Source: Pseudomonas paralcaligenes (GTDB lineage Bacteria > Pseudomonadota > Gammaproteobacteria > Pseudomonadales > Pseudomonadaceae). From it: a stretch of DNA of 64,000 bases. The notes under the pieces are model-generated. The model worked only from the letters and a program-made list of their open reading frames with translations. It was not told where the DNA came from and did not search any database. Positions 34,694 through 42,629 of the stretch are shown piece after piece. Position 1 is the stretch's first letter. Each line of letters opens with the position of its first letter. The stretch covers positions 124,001-188,000 of the forward strand of contig NZ_BPFX01000004.1 of assembly GCF_019655855.1 (NCBI RefSeq). Direction: 5' to 3'. Made by a program: the position numbers and the translations under genes.

Positions 34694-35026
34694 TCAGTCC
34701 CGCTTGTAGCCGCTCTCGGTGCAGCCCAGGCAGCGGACGAAGGCGGCCATCGCCGGCTCGCCGACCAGGGACTTGGCGGATTCCTTGAAGTTGCCGCCGG
34801 CCAGGGTGAAGGGCGCACTGATCACGAACAGCCCGGCGCCGATCACGGTGCCGGCAATCAGCAGCGGGCGGGCGATCAGCAGATCGCCGGCCATGGCGTA
34901 GCCCTTGGGTGCTTCGACGGTGTAGAGCGGGTCGCCACTGGTGTTCTGGTTTTCCGCCTGCGCCGGCAGTGCCAGCAGGCCAGTGGTCAGAGCCAAGACA
35001 GCGGCGGTGGTGCGAAACAGATTCAT
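34694..35026 (-). CDS. Small secreted hypothetical protein
   Basis: Protein of 110 residues with a signal peptide ([24 protein letters not shown]). The mature part has one further hydrophobic segment ([24 protein letters not shown]) and ends with a CLGC pair near the C-terminus ([15 protein letters not shown]). The start is ATG 35026, with AAGGA about ten bases upstream; another ATG at 35041 lies before that Shine-Dalgarno. Homologues in Pseudomonas are, as I recall, sometimes labelled multidrug transporters, but nothing in this short chain supports transport. It has its own promoter and terminator, so it is monocistronic. Confidence 0.72.
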   Translation of the reverse strand: MNLFRTTAAVLALTTGLLALPAQAENQNTSGDPLYTVEAPKGYAMAGDLLIARPLLIAGTVIGAGLFVISAPFTLAGGNFKESAKSLVGEPAMAAFVRCLGCTESGYKRD

Positions 35027-35072
35027 GGCGCGGTCCTTCATTTTGTTTAGTTTTGACAGAGCAGTGCGGTTA

Positions 35073-35100
35073 ACTATAACAGCGCTCGGGCAAATGTCAG
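35073..35100 (-). promoter_or_regulatory. Candidate sigma-70 promoter of the small secreted-protein gene
   Basis: On the minus strand, -35 CTGACA (35100-35095), 16-bp spacer, -10 TATAGT (35078-35073), giving a leader of about 40 nt before ATG 35026. Confidence 0.55.
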
Positions 35101-35199
35101 CGTGAACGCCGTCAATCGCCGGCCATTACGCAGCCCACGCAGGTCGCCGCCCATAGCCCGGATGGAAGCCGCGAGCGGATCATCGGCCCGCCACGATCC

Positions 35200-36012
35200 T
35201 CAGCGCTGGCACTTCGGGCAGTACACGCTGGCGCGCTGGCCCAGCTTCAGCTCGCGCAGAGTGGCGCCGCAGCTCTTGCAGAACTCGCCGCCACGGCCGT
35301 AGGCGAACAGCTCCTGCTGGAAGTAGCCGGGCTGGCCGTCGCCGCCGACGAAGTCGCGCAGGGTGGTGCCGCCGCGCTCGATGGCGTGGGCGAGGATGCG
35401 CTTGATCTCCAGCGCCAGCGCCGCGTAGCGGGCGCGGGAGATGCGCCCGGCCTCGCGGCGCGGGTCGATGCCGGCGGCGAACAGCGCCTCGGTGGCGTAG
35501 ATGTTGCCCACGCCCACCACCACCGCGTTGTCCATGATGAACGGCTTGACCGCCATCGAGCGGCCGCGCGACAGGTGGAACAGGCGGTCGCCGTCGAAGG
35601 CATCGGTCAGCGGCTCCGGTCCCAGCCGGGCCAGCAGCTCGTGGTTCAGCGGGTCGGCGCTCCACAGCAGCGCGCCGAAGCGGCGCGGGTCGGTGTAGCG
35701 CAGGGCCAGGCCGGACTCCAGTTCGATGTCGACATGCTCGTGCTTGGCCACCGGCGCCCCAACCGGTACCAGGCGCAGGTTGCCGGACATGCCCAGGTGG
35801 CCGATCAGGGTGCCGGCCTCGGCATTGATCAGCAGGTACTTCGCGCGCCGCTCCACGCATTCGATGCGCTGGCCGGACAGGCGCACGTCGAGGTCTTCGG
35901 GGATCGGCCAGCGCAGGCGGCGTTCGCGCACCAGCACGCGGCTGACGCGCTGGCCTTCCAGGTGGGGGGCGATACCCCGGCGTGTGGTTTCGACTTCGGG
36001 TAGTTCAGGCAT
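35200..36012 (-). CDS. mutM: Formamidopyrimidine-DNA glycosylase
   Basis: Base-excision repair enzyme removing 8-oxoguanine and Fapy lesions, 270 residues. The mature N-terminus is [13 protein letters not shown]: catalytic Pro2 and Glu3. [11 protein letters not shown] and the beta-F-alpha10 loop are present. The C-terminal zinc finger is FCKSCGATL ... VYCPKCQR, with both CxxC pairs intact. The Lys of RRAKYLLI (family Lys57 region) is also present. The start is ATG 36012; the longer frame upstream overlaps the HDOD gene and is not coding. It follows the HDOD gene by 44 bp on the same strand. Confidence 0.96.
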   Translation of the reverse strand: MPELPEVETTRRGIAPHLEGQRVSRVLVRERRLRWPIPEDLDVRLSGQRIECVERRAKYLLINAEAGTLIGHLGMSGNLRLVPVGAPVAKHEHVDIELESGLALRYTDPRRFGALLWSADPLNHELLARLGPEPLTDAFDGDRLFHLSRGRSMAVKPFIMDNAVVVGVGNIYATEALFAAGIDPRREAGRISRARYAALALEIKRILAHAIERGGTTLRDFVGGDGQPGYFQQELFAYGRGGEFCKSCGATLRELKLGQRASVYCPKCQR

Positions 36013-36056
36013 GGCGTCGGATACGAGGCGAAAGAGGCGATGATCGGCGGCGCGGC

Positions 36057-36923
36057 TCAGCCGGCGCCGAGGTCGTGGATGGTGTCCTTGAGCGTGTCGA
36101 AGTCGTATTCGGACAGCCCGACGTAGTCCAGCACCAGACGGCGGATGCTTTCCCACTCGTGGTCCTGCTCCTGGTTGCCCAGCACGCGGGAGCAGCCGCA
36201 GATGTGCTCTGCCATCTTGAGGATCGCCAGCAGGTTCTTCAGCTGCACGTCGCGGCTGGAATCGTCGCTGAAGATGGCCAGGGCGTTGTGGTGGTTGGCG
36301 ATGGTCTCGCACAGGTGGCGCGGCAGGTTCCACGACTTGGCGGTGAAGTAGCCGACCACCGCGTGGTTGGTGTTGAGCAGGCGGTTCTCGGTATCCACCA
36401 CGCGGCGCTCACCGCCGGCGTTGTAGTAGGCCTCCTCCAGCACCGTCATGTAGTTGGGGAAGCGCTTGAGCATCAGCGGGATGCCGCAGTTGTGGAACAG
36501 GCCGAGGGTGTAGGCCTCGTCGGGCGCCTCGCAGCCGATCCGCTTGGCCAGGGTCAGGCAGGTCATGGCCACGTCCTGGGCGGTGTCCCAGAAGCGGTTG
36601 AGGGTGACGATGGTCTCGTCGCTCATCTCGCCCTTGATCGACAGCGCGTTGATCATGTTGATCACCGAGCGGCTGCCGAGCAGGTTCACCGCCCGCTGGA
36701 TCGAGCTGACCTTGTTGGCCAGGCCGAAGTACGGCGAGTTGACGATCTTCAGCAGCGCGCCGGACAGGCCCGGGTCCTGGCTGATGAGCTTGGCGATGCT
36801 CCTCAGGTCCGGGTTGGGCATGATCTGCTCCATCTGCAGGTCGACCATGATCTGTGGCTGCGGCGGCACGCTGATGCCCTGCAGCACCTGCTGGATCTGT
36901 TCGGCGGAGAGTTCGTTGCTCAT
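36057..36923 (-). CDS. HDOD domain signalling protein
   Basis: Stand-alone HDOD domain protein of 288 residues. HDOD domains are related to HD phosphohydrolases but usually lack the metal-binding HD pair and act in signalling scaffolds. The typical parts are [14 protein letters not shown], the helix [20 protein letters not shown], and [21 protein letters not shown] remaining [14 protein letters not shown] replaces the usual HD motif (HN instead of HD). No attached EAL or response-regulator domain is present. It is divergent from the PfpI-like gene and upstream of mutM; a DNA-damage or stress link is only contextual. Confidence 0.9.
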   Translation of the reverse strand: MSNELSAEQIQQVLQGISVPPQPQIMVDLQMEQIMPNPDLRSIAKLISQDPGLSGALLKIVNSPYFGLANKVSSIQRAVNLLGSRSVINMINALSIKGEMSDETIVTLNRFWDTAQDVAMTCLTLAKRIGCEAPDEAYTLGLFHNCGIPLMLKRFPNYMTVLEEAYYNAGGERRVVDTENRLLNTNHAVVGYFTAKSWNLPRHLCETIANHHNALAIFSDDSSRDVQLKNLLAILKMAEHICGCSRVLGNQEQDHEWESIRRLVLDYVGLSEYDFDTLKDTIHDLGAG

Positions 36924-37064
36924 GGTCGTGGCGCAATGCGAGGGCGGGCGGAGCCGGCAGTTTACCCCTTTGGTCCGGCCGGCACAGCCATGCTTTTGCC
37001 TGATCTTTTTCGCTGCCTCCCGGTCGGACCTTGAACGGCACCCATAACCTCGAGGAGACCGAAC

Positions 37065-37604
37065 ATGTCGTATTCCCTGAAAGGCAAACGCATCGCCCTG
37101 CTGGTCACCGACGGCTTCGAGCAGGTCGAGATGACCGAACCGAAGAAGGCCCTGGAGCAGGCCGGCGCCCGCGCCGAGATCCTGTCCGCCAAGCCGGGCG
37201 AGGTGCGTGGCTGGCACCACGACAAGCCGGGCGACAGCTTCCCGGTGGACGGCACCTTCGACACCGCCCAGGTCGAGGCGTACGACGCCATCATCCTGCC
37301 GGGCGGGGTGATGAACTCCGACACCATCCGCACCGACACCGGCGCGCTGACCCTGGTGCAGGCCGCCGAGAAGTCCGGCAAGCCGATCGCGGTGATCTGC
37401 CACGGCGCCTGGCTGCTGGTGTCGGCCGGGCTGGTCAAGGGCAAGACCATCACCAGCTGGCCGTCGCTCAAGGACGACATCCGCAACGCCGGCGGCGACT
37501 GGCAGGACAAGGAAGTGATCCGCGACGGCAACCTGATCAGCAGCCGCAAGCCCGACGACCTGCCGGCGTTCAACCGCACGCTGCTGGAGCTGCTGGCCGC
37601 CTGA
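37065..37604 (+). CDS. pfpI: PfpI/DJ-1 family protein
   Basis: Class I glutamine-amidotransferase-like protein of the PfpI/YhbO group, 179 residues. The nucleophile-elbow Cys is in AVICHGAWLLVSAGL, with the following His. The catalytic Glu is in TDGFEQVEMTEP. Family members act as stress-protective deglycases or peptidases; the exact activity is debated. The start has GAGGAG 11 bases before ATG 37065. It is divergent from the HDOD gene and followed after 59 bp by the RlmI-like gene on the same strand. Confidence 0.9.
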   Translation: MSYSLKGKRIALLVTDGFEQVEMTEPKKALEQAGARAEILSAKPGEVRGWHHDKPGDSFPVDGTFDTAQVEAYDAIILPGGVMNSDTIRTDTGALTLVQAAEKSGKPIAVICHGAWLLVSAGLVKGKTITSWPSLKDDIRNAGGDWQDKEVIRDGNLISSRKPDDLPAFNRTLLELLAA

Positions 37605-37663
37605 GGGCGGTTCCGGTGAAGGTGGGCAGGGTATAATCGCGCTCTTTTTCCCGGAGCGTCCCC

Positions 37664-38860
37664 ATGACCCTGCCCGCCCTGCGCCTCAAAGCCAACGCCG
37701 AACGCCGCCTGCGCGCCGGCCACCTGTGGGTCTACAGCAACGAGATCGACGTGGCCGCCACCCCGCTGAACCAGTTCCAGCCGGGCGACCAGGCGATCCT
37801 CGAGGCCGCTGGCGGCAAGCCGCTGGGCATCGTCGCGCTCAGCCCGAACAACCTGATCTGCGCGCGCCTGCTGTCGCGCGACGTCAAGCATGTGCTGGAC
37901 AAGTCGCTGCTGGTGCATCGCCTGAACGTGGCGCTGAGCCTGCGCGAGCGCCTGTTCGACACCCCGCACTACCGCCTGGTCTACGGCGATTCCGACCTGC
38001 TGCCGGGCCTGGTGGTGGACCGCTTCGGCGATCATCTGGTGGTGCAGCTGGCCTCCGCCGCCATGGAGCGCCAGAAGGACGCGGTGATCGAGGCGCTGGT
38101 GCAGGTCCTCAAGCCGCGCGGCATCCTGTTCAAGAACGACTCCGCCGCCCGCGACGCCGAGGGCCTGGAGCGCTACATCGACACCGCCTTCGGCGTGGTG
38201 CCGGAATGGGTGGCGTTGGAAGAGAACGGCGTGAAGTTCGAGGCCCCGGTGCAGGGCGGGCAGAAGACCGGCTGGTTCTACGACCACCGCATGAACCGCG
38301 CGCGCCTGGCACCCTACGTGCAGGGCAAGCGCGTGCTCGACCTGTTCAGCTACATCGGCGGCTGGGGCGTGCAGGCCGCCGCCTTCGGCGCCAGCGAAGT
38401 GTTCTGCGTGGACGGCTCGGCCCTGGCCCTGGACGGCGTCGAGCGCAACGCCACCCTCAACGGCGTGGCCGAGAAGGTCACCTGCGTGGAAGGCGACGTG
38501 TTCGAGGCGCTCAAGGAGCTGAAGGCCGCCGAGGAGCGCTTCGACGTGGTGGTCGCCGACCCGCCCGCCTTCATCAAGCGCAAGAAGGACCTGAAGAACG
38601 GCGAGGCCGCCTACCGCCGCCTCAACGAACAGGCCATGCGCCTGCTCAACAAGGACGGCATTCTGGTCAGCGCCTCCTGCTCCATGCACCTGCCGGAGGA
38701 CGACCTGCAGAACATCCTGCTCTCCAGCGCCCGCCACCTGGACCGCAACGTCCAGCTGCTCGAACGCGGCGGCCAGGGCCCGGACCATCCGGTGCACCCG
38801 GCGATCCCCGAGACCCGCTACATCAAGAGCCTGACAGTGCGCCTGCTGCCCAACAGCTGA
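37664..38860 (+). CDS. rlmI: RlmI-like 23S rRNA (cytosine-C5) methyltransferase
   Basis: SAM-dependent methyltransferase of 398 residues, organised as RlmI: an N-terminal PUA domain (residues 1-75, beginning LPALRLKANAERRLRAGHLW), a central EEHEE-type domain, and a Rossmann methyltransferase with VLDLFSYIGGWGVQAA, VVADPPAFIKRKKD and the catalytic Cys in LVSASCSMHL. E. coli RlmI methylates C1962 of 23S rRNA; the same position is likely but not proven for this protein. A GC-rich hairpin follows the stop. Confidence 0.88.
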   Translation: MTLPALRLKANAERRLRAGHLWVYSNEIDVAATPLNQFQPGDQAILEAAGGKPLGIVALSPNNLICARLLSRDVKHVLDKSLLVHRLNVALSLRERLFDTPHYRLVYGDSDLLPGLVVDRFGDHLVVQLASAAMERQKDAVIEALVQVLKPRGILFKNDSAARDAEGLERYIDTAFGVVPEWVALEENGVKFEAPVQGGQKTGWFYDHRMNRARLAPYVQGKRVLDLFSYIGGWGVQAAAFGASEVFCVDGSALALDGVERNATLNGVAEKVTCVEGDVFEALKELKAAEERFDVVVADPPAFIKRKKDLKNGEAAYRRLNEQAMRLLNKDGILVSASCSMHLPEDDLQNILLSSARHLDRNVQLLERGGQGPDHPVHPAIPETRYIKSLTVRLLPNS

Positions 38861-38867
38861 TTGACAT

Positions 38868-38890
38868 GGCCCCGCCGCAAGGGCGGGGCC
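38868..38890 (+). terminator. GC-rich hairpin after the RlmI-like gene
   Basis: GGCCCCGCC / GGCGGGGCC with a five-base loop, eight bases after the stop. No T-run follows, and it lies between convergent genes (the esterase stop is at 38897), so it could serve both. Confidence 0.6.
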
Positions 38891-38896
38891 GGGGCC

Positions 38897-39739
38897 TCAG
38901 AAGCCCTTGCGCTGAACCGTCCACAGGGTGCTGGTGCACAGGCTGCAGAGGGTCCCCAGGAAGGTGCTGCGGGCGTTCTGGTCATTCATCAGTTGATAGC
39001 GGAACCACGCTGTGGACGGCCCGCGGTAGGCGCCGCCATTGCCGACCGGCTCGAAGTGGCTGACGATGCGCCGCTCGCCCCAGAACACCGGCACATTGGC
39101 CCGGGTGTAGACCGGCTGGGCATTGAGATAGGGGAAGGCGATGGTGTCGCCGCCACCGCTCATCAGGAACATCGGCCCCTTCTGGTTGCGCTGCGAGGCA
39201 TTGTCGTGGCCCAGGCCAAGCGTGTAGGGCTGGATCGGCGCCGTCACCCGCACCCGGTCGTCCTGCCCGGCCATGATCGAACCGCCGCCGCCCTGGGAAT
39301 GCCCGGAAGTACCGACGCGCCCCGGGTTGAGCTTGCCGGAATAGGTCCCGTAGGCCGCGGCGTTCTGCTGCACCAGATAGTCCAGACAAGCGAGCATCTC
39401 CTGGCCGGTGCCGGCATTGGAGGTCTCCGCCGCCGCCACCACGAAGCCATGACTGGCCCAATGGCCGAGCAGCGCACCATAGGTCGACGGCCCCGCGCCC
39501 GTGCCATTGCCCCATAGGACGATCGGATGACGCACGCCATTCTGGCCGAGGGTAGCCGGCCGGTAGATGCGGCAGCTCGGCCCCTCGCTCTGGTTGGTCG
39601 TCGCATAGGGGCCGTTGTTGTCGAAGCTGGAGACCGACGGAAACGCCGTTCCGGGCGTGTCCGGCAACGGAGCGGCCTGGACAGAGGCCGATACGGCCAG
39701 GAGTGCGGCAATCAGGCCGCCGAGTTTGAAGTCTTGCAT
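38897..39739 (-). CDS. Secreted alpha/beta hydrolase resembling cutinase/polyester hydrolases
   Basis: Secreted hydrolase of 280 residues with a signal peptide (residues 1-22, ending SVQAAP). Catalytic triad candidates: Ser148 in TSGHSQGGGGS, Asp198 in LMSGGGDTI and His228 in IVSHFEP. The GxSxGGGGS elbow and the order of motifs resemble the dienelactone-hydrolase-like clan that holds PET hydrolases, cutinases and chlorophyllase-type esterases. The oxyanion region is VLWGNGTGAGPSTY. Four Cys (56, 118, 265, 268) suggest disulfides, including a C-terminal CSLC. The start has GAGGAAA upstream. The substrate is unknown: a short-chain ester, polyester or glycan ester are all possible. It stands alone between rlmI and ilvD. 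Confidence 0.8.
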   Translation of the reverse strand: MQDFKLGGLIAALLAVSASVQAAPLPDTPGTAFPSVSSFDNNGPYATTNQSEGPSCRIYRPATLGQNGVRHPIVLWGNGTGAGPSTYGALLGHWASHGFVVAAAETSNAGTGQEMLACLDYLVQQNAAAYGTYSGKLNPGRVGTSGHSQGGGGSIMAGQDDRVRVTAPIQPYTLGLGHDNASQRNQKGPMFLMSGGGDTIAFPYLNAQPVYTRANVPVFWGERRIVSHFEPVGNGGAYRGPSTAWFRYQLMNDQNARSTFLGTLCSLCTSTLWTVQRKGF

Positions 39740-39883
39740 CGAAGGGTTTCCTCGTTCTTGTTCCCTGAGATACGAGTCGCCATTTCCCTACCGCCCCACC
39801 GCGCCGGACTCGGGCTGTACCACACACGCTGGCGACCGCCGGCGCGCGGCCAAGGGACCGCTGCGCACCACGGAGAACCCTAA

Positions 39884-39899
39884 ATGACCAACCGGTCAT
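39884..39899. promoter_or_regulatory. Perfect palindrome ATGACC-AACC-GGTCAT, operator candidate
   Basis: A 16-bp inverted repeat, 145 bp upstream of the esterase start and about 290 bp upstream of ilvD. Its form (GACC-N4-GGTC) resembles TetR-family operators. The rest of the 452-bp gap between the esterase and ilvD shows only the promoter below and no gene. Confidence 0.5.
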
Positions 39900-40000
39900 A
39901 CCCGCAATCGACCGAACGGCGAAAGCGGATGAACGGCATCGCACCAAGGGCTTAGCCCTCCGTCCCAAAGACGCCCTGTCACACCGGCGATCCCATCGCC

Positions 40001-40030
40001 TTGGCTCGGCGGCGACAGCGGGCGTAGAAT
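40001..40030 (+). promoter_or_regulatory. Candidate ilvD promoter
   Basis: -35 TTGGCT (40001-40006), 18-bp spacer, -10 TAGAAT (40025-40030). The leader to ATG 40192 would be about 155 nt. I see no clear leader peptide or attenuator. Confidence 0.4.
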
Positions 40031-40191
40031 CGGCACATTCCTCGCCAGGCATCCTCCGGCGGGCTTAATGAGCCCGGGCCGGGCGGACGGTGATCCCGTC
40101 TCGCCCCACGTCCACCTTCCGACGCGGTCATCTGCCGCCGACCCGCTCATCACATACCAATGCTTACCTGATTAGCCGCAGGAACCGTGTC

Positions 40192-42030
40192 ATGCCCGAT
40201 TACCGCTCGAAGACCTCCACCCACGGCCGCAACATGGCCGGGGCCCGCGCCCTGTGGCGCGCCACCGGGATGAAGGACGAAGACTTCAAGAAGCCGATCA
40301 TCGCCATCGCCAACTCCTTCACCCAGTTCGTGCCCGGCCACGTGCACCTGAAGGACCTGGGCCAGCTGGTCGCCCGCGAGATCGAGAAGCACGGCGGCGT
40401 GGCCAAGGAATTCAACACCATCGCCGTGGACGACGGCATCGCCATGGGCCACGACGGCATGCTCTATTCACTGCCGAGCCGCGAGATCATCGCCGACTCC
40501 GTGGAATACATGGTCAACGCCCACTGCGCCGACGCCATCGTCTGCATCAGCAACTGCGACAAGATCACCCCCGGCATGCTGATGGCCGCCCTGCGCCTGA
40601 ACATCCCGGTGGTGTTCGTTTCCGGCGGGCCGATGGAAGCCGGCAAGACCAAGCTGGCCAGCCACGGCCTGGACCTGGTCGACGCCATGGTGGTCGCCGC
40701 CGACGACTCCTGCTCCGACGAGAAGGTCGCCGAGTACGAGCGCAGCGCCTGCCCGACCTGCGGCAGCTGCTCCGGCATGTTCACCGCCAACTCGATGAAC
40801 TGCCTGACCGAGGCCCTGGGCCTGTCGCTGCCGGGCAACGGCTCGACCTTGGCCACCCACAGCGACCGCGAGCAGCTGTTCCTGCGCGCCGGGCGCCTGG
40901 CCGTCGAGCTGTGCCAACGCTACTACGGCGAGGGCGACGTCTCGGTGCTGCCGCGCAACATCGCCACCATCAAGGCGTTCGAGAACGCCATGACCCTGGA
41001 CATCGCCATGGGCGGCTCGACCAACACCATCCTCCACCTGCTGGCCGCGGCCCAGGAAGGCGAGGTGGCGTTCGACCTGCGCGACATCGACCGCCTGTCG
41101 CGCAAGGTGCCGCAGCTGTGCAAGGTGGCGCCGAACATCCAGAAGTACCACATGGAAGACGTGCACCGCGCCGGCGGCATCTTCTCCATCCTCGGCGAGC
41201 TGGCCCGCGGCGGCCTGCTGCACACCGACGTGCATACCGTGCACAGCCCGAACATGAGCGAGGCCATCGCCCGCTGGGATATCACCCAGACCGACGACGA
41301 GGCCGTGCACACCTTCTTCAAGGCCGGCCCGGCCGGCATCCCGACCCAGACCGCGTTCAGCCAGAGCACCCGCTGGGACAGCCTGGACGACGACCGCGAG
41401 AACGGCTGCATCCGCTCGGTCGAGCACGCCTACTCCCAGGAGGGCGGCCTGGCCGTGCTGTACGGCAACATCGCGCTGGACGGCTGCGTGGTGAAGACCG
41501 CCGGGGTGGACGAATCCATCCACGTGTTCGAGGGCAACGCGAAGATCTTCGAGAGCCAGGACGCCGCGGTGAAGGGCATCCTCGCCGACGAGGTGAAGGC
41601 CGGCGACATCGTGATCATCCGCTACGAAGGCCCGAAGGGCGGCCCGGGCATGCAGGAAATGCTCTACCCGACCAGCTACCTGAAGTCCAAGGGCCTGGGC
41701 AAGCAGTGCGCCCTGCTCACCGACGGCCGCTTCTCCGGCGGCACCAGCGGCCTGTCCATCGGCCACGCCTCGCCGGAAGCCGCCGCCGGCGGCGCCATCG
41801 GCCTGGTGCGTGACGGCGACAAGGTGCTGATCGACATCCCCAACCGCAGCATCAACCTGCTGGTCAGCGATGAAGAACTGGCCGCGCGCCGCGCCGAGCA
41901 GGACAAGAAGGGCTGGAAACCGGCCCAGCCCCGCGCCCGCCGCGTGACCACCGCGCTCAAGGCCTACGCCCTGCTCGCCACCAGCGCCGACAAGGGCGCC
42001 GTGCGCGACAAGGCGCTGCTGGACCAGTAA
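40192..42030 (+). CDS. ilvD: Dihydroxy-acid dehydratase
   Basis: Fe-S dehydratase of branched-chain amino acid synthesis, forming 2-oxo acids for valine, isoleucine and pantothenate. It has 612 residues, the long E. coli-type length. Cluster and active-site Cys motifs are [13 protein letters not shown] and [40 protein letters not shown] near the C-terminus carries the catalytic Ser. The N-terminal [20 protein letters not shown] matches the family start at ATG 40192. It is monocistronic, followed by a palindromic repeat. Confidence 0.97.
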   Translation: MPDYRSKTSTHGRNMAGARALWRATGMKDEDFKKPIIAIANSFTQFVPGHVHLKDLGQLVAREIEKHGGVAKEFNTIAVDDGIAMGHDGMLYSLPSREIIADSVEYMVNAHCADAIVCISNCDKITPGMLMAALRLNIPVVFVSGGPMEAGKTKLASHGLDLVDAMVVAADDSCSDEKVAEYERSACPTCGSCSGMFTANSMNCLTEALGLSLPGNGSTLATHSDREQLFLRAGRLAVELCQRYYGEGDVSVLPRNIATIKAFENAMTLDIAMGGSTNTILHLLAAAQEGEVAFDLRDIDRLSRKVPQLCKVAPNIQKYHMEDVHRAGGIFSILGELARGGLLHTDVHTVHSPNMSEAIARWDITQTDDEAVHTFFKAGPAGIPTQTAFSQSTRWDSLDDDRENGCIRSVEHAYSQEGGLAVLYGNIALDGCVVKTAGVDESIHVFEGNAKIFESQDAAVKGILADEVKAGDIVIIRYEGPKGGPGMQEMLYPTSYLKSKGLGKQCALLTDGRFSGGTSGLSIGHASPEAAAGGAIGLVRDGDKVLIDIPNRSINLLVSDEELAARRAEQDKKGWKPAQPRARRVTTALKAYALLATSADKGAVRDKALLDQ

Positions 42031-42080
42031 GGCGCTCTGCAACACCCCATGAGCCCGGCACCGCGCCGGGCTTATGCTTT

Positions 42081-42134
42081 GTAGGGCGGGTGAAACCCGC
42101 GCACGCATCCACTCGCGGGTTTCACCCGCCCTAC
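42081..42134. repeat. GTAGGGCGGGTGAAACCCGCG-type palindromic repeat
   Basis: GTAGGGCGGGTGAAACCCGC and its perfect reverse complement around a 14-bp loop. It lies between ilvD and the phosphodiesterase gene, ending 11 bp before that gene's start. Confidence 0.9.
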
Positions 42135-42145
42135 GGGAGAGCCGC

Positions 42146-42607
42146 ATGAAGATCGGTCTGATCAGCGACACCCACGGCCTGCTGCGCCCCGAGGCGCTGG
42201 CGGCCCTGGCCGGCTGCGATCACATCCTGCATGCCGGCGACATCGGCAAACCCGAGATACTCGACGCGCTGCGCCAGATCGCCCCGCTGACGGCGGTGCG
42301 CGGCAACAACGACGAAGGGCTGGCCTGGGCGGCCGAGCTGCCGGAACGGGTCGAACTGGAACTGGGCGGCGTCGGCATCCACCTGGTGCACCAGGCGGAC
42401 CAGGTGCCGCCCCGCCTGCCGGAAGCCATCCGCGTCGTGGTGATTGGCCACTCGCACAAGCCGCTGATCGAGACCCGCGACGGCCGCCTGTGGATCAACC
42501 CCGGCAGCGCCGGGCCACGGCGTTTCAAACTGCCGATCAGCGTCGGCCTGCTGCACGTGCGCGATGGCGAGCCCGACGCCGAACTGGTCGAACTCGCCCT
42601 GGCCTAG
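42146..42607 (+). CDS. YfcE/MJ0936-type metallophosphodiesterase
   Basis: Small calcineurin-like phosphodiesterase of 153 residues. All metal-binding motifs are present: ISDTHG, HAGDIG, RGNNDE, VVIGHSHKP and the C-terminal NPGSAGPRR. The YfcE group hydrolyses model phosphodiesters in vitro; the physiological substrate is unknown. The start is ATG 42146; the open frame upstream is repeat DNA. It is convergent with the TonB-dependent receptor, leaving 22 bp. Confidence 0.9.
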   Translation: MKIGLISDTHGLLRPEALAALAGCDHILHAGDIGKPEILDALRQIAPLTAVRGNNDEGLAWAAELPERVELELGGVGIHLVHQADQVPPRLPEAIRVVVIGHSHKPLIETRDGRLWINPGSAGPRRFKLPISVGLLHVRDGEPDAELVELALA

Positions 42608-42629
42608 CTCGCGCGCTGCGCGGAACTCA

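Noticed and set aside
35200..36333. N-terminally extended MutM
   Set aside because: MutM needs its N-terminal Pro2 as nucleophile, so translation must start at 36012; the extension overlaps the HDOD gene.
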